This document shows positions 1-9,500 of a stretch of 37,180 nucleotides of DNA, piece by piece. Location: the NCBI GenBank assembly GCA_017427185.1, contig JAFRTJ010000016.1, positions 1 to 37,180 of the forward strand. The letters are read 5' to 3'. A program made the position numbers and the translations under genes. The DNA comes from Bacteroidaceae bacterium (GTDB taxonomy: Bacteria; Bacteroidota; Bacteroidia; Bacteroidales; Bacteroidaceae). A model generated the notes under the pieces. It worked only from the letters and a program-made list of their open reading frames with translations, was not told where the DNA came from and did not search any database. Each line of letters opens with the position of its first letter. Positions within the stretch are counted from its first letter, which is position 1.

Positions 1-213
1 ATTCCTTTCTTGTTTCTTTTATTCATCAAGCAAAAATGTAGGTTAATTTATACAATTATTGTATATCAAAATCATTTTATAAATCAACGTGTTAGGTAAG
101 ATTCTCCAACCTTTATTCACCACCTAAATTGACGCAGAACCTATTACCTAAACCACTTAATGAATATCCATAGAACAGGATCAATCTCTTCGTGGAAGGC
201 GTGACATACAATC
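1..213. other. Intergenic end of window with a short perfect palindrome
   Basis: No gene is seen here. An AT-rich perfect inverted repeat occupies 49-65 (TATACAAT, one base, ATTGTATA), and TTAGGTAA at 92-99 is repeated inverted at 144-151. A lone copy of the 22-bp-array core in its reverse form (CAACGTGTTA) lies at 85-94 without clear neighbours at 22-bp spacing. The palindrome could be an operator for a gene to the left of the window, but nothing shows that. No clear intrinsic terminator for the minus-strand gene ending at 214 was seen. Confidence 0.3.
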
Positions 214-2223
214 CTACAGCTCGTACTCGAGCATGACGAAACTATAGGGAGCCACATCGAGGGTGAATCGTCGCTGGGCCTTAACGTCAGAGCGCTGGGG
301 AGCGATGGGTTGAGCCTCGAAATTGTTTTCGTCGTCAGGATTGCCTGAAAGAACGGTTTTCTTTGCCATGTCCTTCAGCTTGAAACGCGAAAGATTGATG
401 TTGGCTCGCTTGGTTTCAGCTCCTGCGTTGCAAAGCTTGACGAAAAGACGACGCTCTTTGACGTTGAGGACCACTGACTGGCCGTAGTGAACTCCCTCCT
501 GCGGCTGTTCCACGTTTTTGGCATCACCTTCGAAATGGACACAGTCGCCGTAATAATACTGTCCAGCCGACTGCCCGAACATCTGCTGAACATAATAACT
601 GCATGTAAGTATGGGACGTTCGTTGTCGAAGTAGATGAGGTCAGGATTCCAGTTTGTAGCCTCTTTGCGTGCAAAGAGTGGAGCATAGGAAGTCATGCAG
701 ACAACATCGCCATTGCGCTCCACATGCAACAGGTAAAGTCCCTCTGCGAGAGCATCGATGAGTTTCTTGTCCTTAGAAGCATATTCACCCAGATAGACCT
801 TTGTCTTGCGGTCGCGTGGATAGCTGTCGTACTGACGGCTGCGCAGGAAGTAGTCGCGCGGTTCATAGTAGTGCTCGTCCATGATGGGCATGCCCAACTC
901 ATCGGCCAAGCGCCATCCATTCTCGTAGTCAGGATTTCCCGCATGTGAGCCAGGACCTGCCGTGCCCACAATAACAATCTCAGGATGGGCTTCCATTACC
1001 TTTTTGTATATATAGCGGAAACGCTCCTCAAATTCAGGAGAAATCTTTTCTTCGTTGCCAAGTCCAAGGTACTTCAATCCAAAAGGAGCCGGATGGCCTG
1101 CCTCTGCACGCATCTTAGCCCACTTGTTGGTGGCTGGATCGCCATTCGCCCAATCAATGAGATCGAGCGCATCCTGTACCCATTCGTCCATTTCGCTCAT
1201 GGGTACCACGTCTTGTGCCTGTCCGCGCATACCCCAGCCTCCATTGGTGCCCTGACAGGACACGCCACATGGCAAGATGGGTACAGGCTGCATGCCTACG
1301 TCCTCGCAGAACTGGAAGTACTCGTAGTAACCAAGTCCCATTGACTGATGGTAGCCCCAAGTGTTCTTGAGCGGGCGACGCTCATGACGAGGTCCAAGAG
1401 TCGTTTTCCAACGATATGTGTTCCAGAATCCGTCGCCACCTCCATGAACAACACAGCCTCCAGGGAAGCGCATGAACTTAGGCTTCAGGTCTGCCAATGC
1501 CTGAGCGAGATCCTTGCGAAGTCCATGACCATTGTAAGTGTCTGCAGGCATGAGTGATACGGCATCGATGTCAACACTGCCCACGTTGAGTACGAGGATG
1601 TGGAGCAATGCGTTTTTGGAAGCCTCGGAAGGTGTCAGAACCGCTGTATGCTCTTTCCATTGCTTTCCATCGACATTAAACGTGGCATCAGCCAACAATT
1701 TGGGAGACTTCCCCCACCCTTGCGGCTCAACGAGCGCCACACGTACCTGCTTGGCAACTCCCTCAACGTTGCGCAGGAAAGCCTTGAAATCATACTTTGC
1801 ACCAGCCTGAAGGCAGAAACCGTCAAAGCCATCATTCTGGATGCCGAAACCTGTCCAGCCATCGAAGTCATAGTAATGGCCAACGCGTTCCACATGCAGG
1901 CGCATATAGTTGGGATTATTGGGATGGAGAGGCGCATCCATTCGCGTTTCCAGATAACCCAGAGAATGACCAGGACGAATCAGGCGCCAAGCTGTGCCTG
2001 CACCCCATCCATCACGCTCCGTTGGATTGTACTCAAACGAACCGTTCTGCACGAGGTCGGCATAAAGTCCACCATCGGCTGCAGAGCTGATGTCCTCGAA
2101 GAAAATACCAATAAGTTCATCGCTGATAGCCTTACCGCCAGAAGGAGCCTTCATTGGACGACTGGCACTAAGACATGTCGCAACCACACATAGGAATACA
2201 GTCAAAAGATTTCGGTTAATCAT
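214..2223 (-). CDS. Alpha-L-arabinofuranosidase, GH51 family, secreted
   Basis: Predicted retaining GH51 enzyme that removes terminal alpha-L-arabinofuranosyl groups from arabinan or arabinoxylan. Residues 1-20 form a signal peptide, so it acts in the periplasm or outside. A carbohydrate-binding-like segment (about 60-225) precedes the TIM barrel. The acid/base Glu391 sits in GLGNEE and the nucleophile Glu480 in YLGEYAS. The C-terminal beta domain is complete, ending in a VMLEYEL-type strand. At 669 residues it has the length usual for Bacteroidota GH51 proteins with this N-terminal module. It starts only 13 bp after the MATE gene stop, so it probably belongs to the same transcript as the peptide synthetase. 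Its metabolic link to that pathway is not obvious; it may be a passenger gene. Family assignment is strong, exact substrate is inference. Confidence 0.93.
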   Translation of the reverse strand: MINRNLLTVFLCVVATCLSASRPMKAPSGGKAISDELIGIFFEDISSAADGGLYADLVQNGSFEYNPTERDGWGAGTAWRLIRPGHSLGYLETRMDAPLHPNNPNYMRLHVERVGHYYDFDGWTGFGIQNDGFDGFCLQAGAKYDFKAFLRNVEGVAKQVRVALVEPQGWGKSPKLLADATFNVDGKQWKEHTAVLTPSEASKNALLHILVLNVGSVDIDAVSLMPADTYNGHGLRKDLAQALADLKPKFMRFPGGCVVHGGGDGFWNTYRWKTTLGPRHERRPLKNTWGYHQSMGLGYYEYFQFCEDVGMQPVPILPCGVSCQGTNGGWGMRGQAQDVVPMSEMDEWVQDALDLIDWANGDPATNKWAKMRAEAGHPAPFGLKYLGLGNEEKISPEFEERFRYIYKKVMEAHPEIVIVGTAGPGSHAGNPDYENGWRLADELGMPIMDEHYYEPRDYFLRSRQYDSYPRDRKTKVYLGEYASKDKKLIDALAEGLYLLHVERNGDVVCMTSYAPLFARKEATNWNPDLIYFDNERPILTCSYYVQQMFGQSAGQYYYGDCVHFEGDAKNVEQPQEGVHYGQSVVLNVKERRLFVKLCNAGAETKRANINLSRFKLKDMAKKTVLSGNPDDENNFEAQPIAPQRSDVKAQRRFTLDVAPYSFVMLEYEL

Positions 2224-2236
2224 AAGTCGTAAGAAA

Positions 2237-3550
2237 TTATAAATTGATTTGTAGTTTAAGTTTTATATGACAAAAATAATGAATGAGACCTATAGCCAAT
2301 GCCTCGAGGATATAGGCCCAAAGGTAGCTGTACCACAAGTAATGGGGAGCCCATTGAGAGACAACCCACAACACTGGAATAACGGTCAGCGAGAGGGCTA
2401 ACGATATGAACAACGCCATGCGGTGTTGGCCATAGAGCTTGTAGACAATCATCAGCACATATATGTAGCAGAAAGGAACGAAACTGAGGGAGAAGATGCG
2501 AAATGCACGACTCGTCTCAGCAATCATCGCCTCGTCTGTGGCACCAAAAAGCTGGGCTATAAACGAGGGGAATATCCACACAACTACACACGTCGCAGCC
2601 ATTGAGATTGTGATAAAGCGGAAGGCACGCCGGAGCAGATCACGGAATCCTATATCGTCGGCCTTACCCACATAAACGGCACCCAACGACTGCAGAGTCT
2701 GGCATGTACCAGATAGAAAGAGATTATAGAGCTGAAGCAGATTCATGCACACAGCAAAGACAAAGATGCCCAAACGACCAGCAGTAGACAGCACAATGGA
2801 GTTGGCTGAAAGCAAAAGTAATGTCAAGCAAATGGAAGCAAGTGCAAGGGGCGCACCCTGGGAGAGGATGCGACGCCATGAGGACAATATTCCATCGATG
2901 TTAAGAAGTGGAACAAGCCTACGGTTTGATGGCAACCGCCAATGACTGAGAAGGATGGCAATGCCTACAACATGACCTGCGATAGTGGCTGCCGACGAAC
3001 CAGCGATGCCCCAACCCAAAAGCTGTATGAAGACCACGTCCAAACATAGGTTAAGAGCATTGTCGATAATCACAGCCAAGGAAACGAGGCGTGGGCTCCC
3101 ATCAACACCTACCATCGTGGAGAGACCCCACATGAGGATGTATGCTGGCGCACCAAGCAAAAGAATCCGCATATAGTCGAAAGCCATCGGACGAAGCTGA
3201 TCGTTGCTGCATAGCATGTGCGCTAATTCCGAAGTGAAAAGCAGACCACCAAAGATAGTAATGAGGACACCTATGCCAGCACTAAGTCCAAGGGAACGTG
3301 TGAACATACGTCGTGCTTCAACTGAATCTTTCTTGCCCAGCGCATAACCAACGAGCATACCCGCACCAGCGTTAATGAGCAAATGTAAAGTGAAGATGAA
3401 CTGCACAACAGGTTTCGAAAGATTGATGGCACTGACACCATCTTCGCTTATCAGGTTGCCAACGATGATGCCATCGACAACATTGCCAAGACAACCCGAC
3501 AAAGCGACGAAGATGTATGCCCAAAGATAGCTGTAGAATGAAGTTTTCAT
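2237..3550 (-). CDS. MATE-family multidrug/metabolite efflux transporter
   Basis: A polytopic inner-membrane protein of 437 residues with the twelve-helix pattern of MATE transporters. The N-terminal part has the family signature around VVDGIIVGNLISEDGVSA and a second pseudo-repeat half begins near residue 230. MATE proteins exchange Na+ or H+ for small organic compounds. The ATG lies 3 bp after the stop codon of the peptide synthetase gene, so the two are almost certainly co-transcribed and translationally coupled. The natural inference is that it exports the peptide product across the inner membrane or gives self-protection. Substrate is not deducible from sequence. Confidence 0.9.
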   Translation of the reverse strand: MKTSFYSYLWAYIFVALSGCLGNVVDGIIVGNLISEDGVSAINLSKPVVQFIFTLHLLINAGAGMLVGYALGKKDSVEARRMFTRSLGLSAGIGVLITIFGGLLFTSELAHMLCSNDQLRPMAFDYMRILLLGAPAYILMWGLSTMVGVDGSPRLVSLAVIIDNALNLCLDVVFIQLLGWGIAGSSAATIAGHVVGIAILLSHWRLPSNRRLVPLLNIDGILSSWRRILSQGAPLALASICLTLLLLSANSIVLSTAGRLGIFVFAVCMNLLQLYNLFLSGTCQTLQSLGAVYVGKADDIGFRDLLRRAFRFITISMAATCVVVWIFPSFIAQLFGATDEAMIAETSRAFRIFSLSFVPFCYIYVLMIVYKLYGQHRMALFISLALSLTVIPVLWVVSQWAPHYLWYSYLWAYILEALAIGLIHYFCHIKLKLQINL

Positions 3551-3553
3551 CGA

Positions 3554-6500
3554 TTATTCAAAGAATCCGAAACCACCGATAGCGGTAAGCATACGTTCAA
3601 CATAATCCCATGACGTAGGCGACCACGCAAAGCCCAGACGATAGAGAACTTGTGTCGTGTAGTCATTGTCACGTGCAACATCTGTAGTCTTCTGACCGTG
3701 AGCCATATCCTGATAGGCAAGAAGACTTGACATCTGACGAGCCTTCTGGGGATCACTCTTGGCCTCTTCCATGACAGCAGAGAACTCCTCTTGTTCCACG
3801 AAACGAACACCCATGTTTGCACCTTGATTGCCCGTCTTCAGTTTTTCTCCAACGTTGGTTAGCCCTTGGAGTACATCTCCCAGGAACTGAGTATGGATAT
3901 TGTAAGGATGGAAGACACAGCAAGCTTTCGGCGTAGTAGCCAACAAGAGAATAGCCGCAGCCACTTCATTGATGGGCGAGAACTCCACACGTTTGTTGCG
4001 CATAGCATACGGGCAGCAGCCAAGCATGTTGTACACTTTGATACGCCCCATGAACGAGTTGGTCGAGAAGTTGGCTTGGAACTCGCCATCGGTAGAACGA
4101 GCGGCGAGATTACCTACACGCATAATCTTTGCACTCAAGCCATGCAAGGCAACGGCATCCAGAATCAAACGCTCAGCCATAAACTTGGAATAGATGTACT
4201 TATTGCCAAGATACTGGCCCATATAGAGACGCTGTTCTGTGAAGACATCCTCTTTCGTCTCACCTGCCCAGAGTCCGCGAGTGCTAGCTGTTGAGATATG
4301 AACAAGCCTTGCACCTGTACGCAAGCAATACTCAACGCAACGTTTTGCGCCACCAATGTTCACGTCTTCAATCTCAGTTCCCTCGCTGAAATGTTTAACG
4401 ACCGCAGCACAGTTGATGACGGTATCAATCGAAAGTCCTTCTGCAAAGTCACTGGTGACATCACCAAGCACAATGTGCAGGCGTGATCCGAAGTAATCCT
4501 TGAAAGAATCAGCGAAATAGTAATAAAGAAGAGTGCGCAGGCGACGCTCTGCGGCTTCTTCTGTCTTACCACGCACAAGGCAATAGATGTGCGATGCATC
4601 AGAATCTATAAGCTCGCGCAGGATATGAATGCCCAAATACCCTGTGGCACCTGTCAATAACACGTTGCCCAACGATTGTCTTTCACCACTACGGAAAGCA
4701 GTAAGTGTATTTGCAGCAAGTGTATTGTTGATGGACGTATAGTCAAAAGAATTTACTTCATCAGGCTCATTGCTACCATCCTCTCCTGTGATTAAGCGAG
4801 CCAAGGCACGCGGAGTAGGATTGGCAAAAACATCGCCATAGGCCACATGCAGATTAGCCTTGTCGGCCTCGATGATGACGCGTGTGACAACAAGTGAAGT
4901 TCCACCCAATTCAAAGAAGTTGTCTGTGGCCCCAACCTTATCCATCTGCAAGATATCAGCAAAAATGTCGCAGAAGGTACGCTCTGTAGCATTGGCGGGT
5001 GCCTCATAAGCTGATGTGACAGCCAACTGCGGTTCAGGAAGTGCCTTGACATCTGTCTTGCCGTTGGGCGTCATAGGCATGGATGACAATTGTAAATAGG
5101 CAGTGGGCACCATGTATTGCGTAAGACTCTTCGATATTTCAGCTTTCAAAGCATCTGGTGCAATCTCATGGTCAGCTGTGTAATATGCACACAAATGCTC
5201 CTTGCCGCCCAACTTGCGAATGAGGATGACAACTTTCTCAATACCTTTTACCTTCAGCATGACATTCTCTATCTCACCCAGTTCTATGCGCAACCCTCGT
5301 AGCTTGATTTGATGGTCTGTGCGACCAAGAATGACCACATCGCCATCGGGCAACCAGCGAGCATAGTCACCTGAACGGTAGATACGAGTGCCATGGTAGT
5401 CAATGAAACGCTCACGAGTCATTTCGTCAAGATTGTTGTAACCGCGCGCTACACCACGACCACCGATATACAACTCTCCTACTACACCAACAGGCAGTTC
5501 ATTGCCATCGCTATCAACAACAAACTCGCACACGTTCAGCTGTGGCCGACCTACGGTGACCATCTCTGCATGTGTCAGTTCCTTATTGTTCGAGGCAACA
5601 GTAATTTCTGTAGGACCATAACAATTAAAGATACGCGCATTTGTCACACTACGCATTTGAGCAAGTAATTGGTCAGAGAACTTCTCTCCTCCTGCACGAC
5701 AGATTCTCACTTTCGAGATGGCTTGACAAAAGTCGTCGCTAGTGAGCCATGTTTGCCAACGCGAAGGCGTTCCTGAAACCATATTGATATTCTGCTGTTT
5801 TATGAGATGAGCTAAATCAAGTGGGTTGTTAGCCTGTTCCTCAGTCGCAACAACAAGAGTCTTGCCATTGAAGTAAGCCATACCTATATCCTGCAGAGCA
5901 GCATCAAAAGAGATTGTAGTGACACTAAGAATGCGATCAGCATCGGTAAACACAGCGTTGGCAAACACATTGGCAGGATGACCGTAGAGATAGTTACAAA
6001 TACCTTCGTGACGAAGCATTACGCCCTTCGGCCGTCCTGTGGAACCTGACGTATATATCAAATAGGCAAGATCATCGGGAGTAATCTCATCGTTAGTGAG
6101 GGGAACTTTCGTCTCCTGAGCAATCAGTGTCTCTACATCAATTGCCTTATCAGCAGGTACGCTATCAAGACGGTCAGCCGTAGTGATGATAAATCGTGCC
6201 TCGCTGTCCTCCAAGATGAGCCGAACGCGGTCGGCTGGATACTCAGGATCACAGGGTATATATGCGGCACCAGCTTTCAGCACACCGAAAAGCGAGAGAA
6301 TCAAGCGACTGGTACGAGGAAGAAGGAGTGCTACACGATCCCTAGCGGCAACACCTCGACTGCGCAAAGCAAATGCAATACGGTCAGTAAGTTGATCCAT
6401 CTGGCTATAGGTATAGGTAGCATCGATGGCAACCAATGCTTCTTTTTCTGGTTGCTGTTCAGCAAAATGATGAATACATTCATGGAAGAATTGGAATGGA

Positions 6501-9500
6501 GCATTGCCAGTAGCTGTCTGACGCAGACTTGCAAGTTCTTTCTCCTGATTATCGCTGACAATGGAAAGAGTTCTGACTCGAGCCTGAGACTGGGTCACCA
6601 TCCGTTCAGCAACAGCAACAATACTTTCTGCTAAAGCCTGACCAAGGCGGGCACTATAAAGTGAATCATCGTATTGCACGACCACACCTCGTGATTCAAT
6701 CTTGATATTAATCTTGAACTTGGGCACATTCAGTTCCAACAACTCCTGACCAACAGGTTTGCCTCCAACTGTATAATCTGAGAGAACACCCACCTGATAT
6801 GCGTAAGCGATGGCAGGTCGGAAACCATAATCGGTAGCAATGCGAGCAAAAGGATAGTCCTCATGACAGAGTGTCTGGTCGAAAGTCTCACTTGTTTGAC
6901 GCAAGAAATCGATTACACTTACATCATTGATACTTAGCCCGAGAGCTAATGTGTTGACAAACATTCCTACTGTATCAGCTATCTTCAGGTTGGATCGGCC
7001 ACTGCTGACAGTACAGAGATAAACGTCACGATTGTTAGTGTAACGCGAAACAACATAAGCTGTGGCTGCCAGGAAAAGATGAGCAGGCGTAATTTCCTGC
7101 TGTCGGCAGAACGCAGCAATGTGATCAAAGTCGGGCTTGCAGACAACTTCACCGATAAAACCTTGCTGGTCAGTTTTAGGCATGTCAGCAGGTATCTCAC
7201 TGGCGCCCTCACATGTCTGCAAACGCTCTGCAAAGAACTGCTGGGCGACACGGAAAGCATCCGTTTCCTCTGCAGCCTGTTGGTCTGCAACAAAATTCAG
7301 ATAGGTGTAGGACTCACGCTCAATGGGAAGACCTTCTAGCGCACCATTTATCTGATGGATAAGCAGATCTGCGGAGCCGCCATCAAAGATGAGGTGGTGA
7401 ACATCAAGCAGAAGATAGGTTCCAATCTCTGTTGACACAACCTCCAAACGATAAAGGGGTGCTTTCTGCAGGTTGAAAGGCCTTACAAAATCGTTCTTGT
7501 AGAGAGCAAGCTGCTGTTCTGTCATCCCAGTAATGGGAACTTCAACAGCTACTGCACCTTCAGTAGTCTGTACAATCTGGTCACCCTCTGTGGTGAAATG
7601 CACGTGCATTTCCGGATGACTCTCCACAACTTGCTTCACAACTGCAGCCAATCGCTCCGCTTCAATATCTGAGGGATAAGAAAGAAGATACGGAATGTTG
7701 TAAATAGTGGATGTGGGATCTTTCAAACATTCGAAGTATACACCCGTTTGAGCATAAGACAAGGGTACAAACAGCAAAGGTTCTCCACCATTCCCTGCCA
7801 GAGCTTGCCTAGCATCAGTCTTCCCTTGAGGAGAAATATTTCCTGTTGAATCATCCTTGTGGCAAAGGAAGGACGACAGGATTGCGTTTTCAATACTCTG
7901 AAGCGTACCAGTCTTGACGAGTGTCTTCGAATCAAGTGTCACACCATAGCGTTTGTTCACCTGAACAGCCAGTTTAATGGCTGAGATAGAAGTCAATCCT
8001 GCATAGCCAAGTATTGTAGTAATGCCGAAGTCCTTTGTATTGACGATGTTAGCAATAAGTTCATGAAGTTCCTCTTCAAGCACATTCATGGGAGCGTTAT
8101 TCTCTTCAATGACGGCAACTTTCTTCTCTGGCTTAGGGAGGGCACGTTTGTTCACCTTCTGGTTTTGATTTAAGGGAATGGCATCAATCTGCATGGTGAC
8201 AGCTGGTACCATATAAGGAGGCTTTTCATCGAGAATAAACTGATTGAGAGCATCTATATCGATAGCCTCATCACTAACAATATATGCTGCAATAAACTTG
8301 CCACCGCCCTCATCGTCGAAAGCTTGCACAGTCGCATCCTTAATACCAGGGAACTCGCGGATGACACCCTCTACTTCCTTCAGTTCAATACGGAAACCTC
8401 GAATCTTGACCTGTCCGTCACGGCGCCCTACGAATTGGATATCACCCGTAGGCAGATATCGAACGATGTCGCCAGTTCGATAAATACGGGCATATTTCCT
8501 GCAGTCTGATTCTGTGTCATATTCATTAAGGAATGGATTTGTTATGTAGACTTCAGCCGTCTTTTCAGGACGGTTGAGGTATCCACGACTGACCTGCGGT
8601 CCACTGACCCACAATTCTCCTGCTGCACCTACAGGCATGCGGTGTCCCTGTGGGTCAACAATATATAGCCGGAGATTGTCAAGAGAACGGCCGATGGGAA
8701 TCTCCTTCATTTTGCGGTCAACGTGATAGGCTGTAATAAAGACAGTGCATTCCGTAGGACCGTAGACATTATAGAAATTATAATTCACAGGTGGCGTAAG
8801 GGATGCGAGCTTTTCTCCCCCTGTGGACAGATAATGCAAGGAGTGGTTATCGATGCTTGTAGCAAACTGATAGCCCACCTGTGTAGTCATAAACGAATGC
8901 GTGATACCATTCTGCTCAAAATAGTCGTTCAAAGCCACAAGATCAAGTCTCAATTCCTCAGGCACAATATATACGCATGCACCACACGTCAGAGTTGGAT
9001 ATAGGTCCATCATGCAGGCATCGAAACCATAGCTTGCATACGCTGCCACACGATGCTCGGCTTGCAGACCATAGAAACGTTGATACCAGTCACAGAATGC
9101 GACGAGATTGGCATGTGTAAGTTGACATCCCTTAGGAATGCCCGTAGAACCAGAAGTGTAGAGCAGAATGAACAGGTTGTTTGGTGAAATTGATGGTTGA
9201 CTGTATAGTCGATCATTCCCTATCATCAAGTCTCCATTTTCAATTGGCAGTACCTCTCCCTCGTATTCGTCAACCAGAGGACGCAACTCTTTGTCAGCAA
9301 TCAACAAACGGGCACCAGCATCTTTCATCATGAAATTCAAACGTTCCTTCGGATAACTCGGGTCAAGGGGCTGATAGGCACAACCTGCCTTGAGAATTCC
9401 CATCGATACTATAGCCATCCACTCACAACGCGGAATAAGTACGGAGACGACATCTTCTGTACCTAAACCTTTTGAGATAATGAAAGCAGCTATGCGGTCA

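Noticed and set aside
1600..2193. Open frame of 197 codons opposite the GH51 gene
   Set aside because: Shadow of a conserved enzyme; no start signal and no domain.
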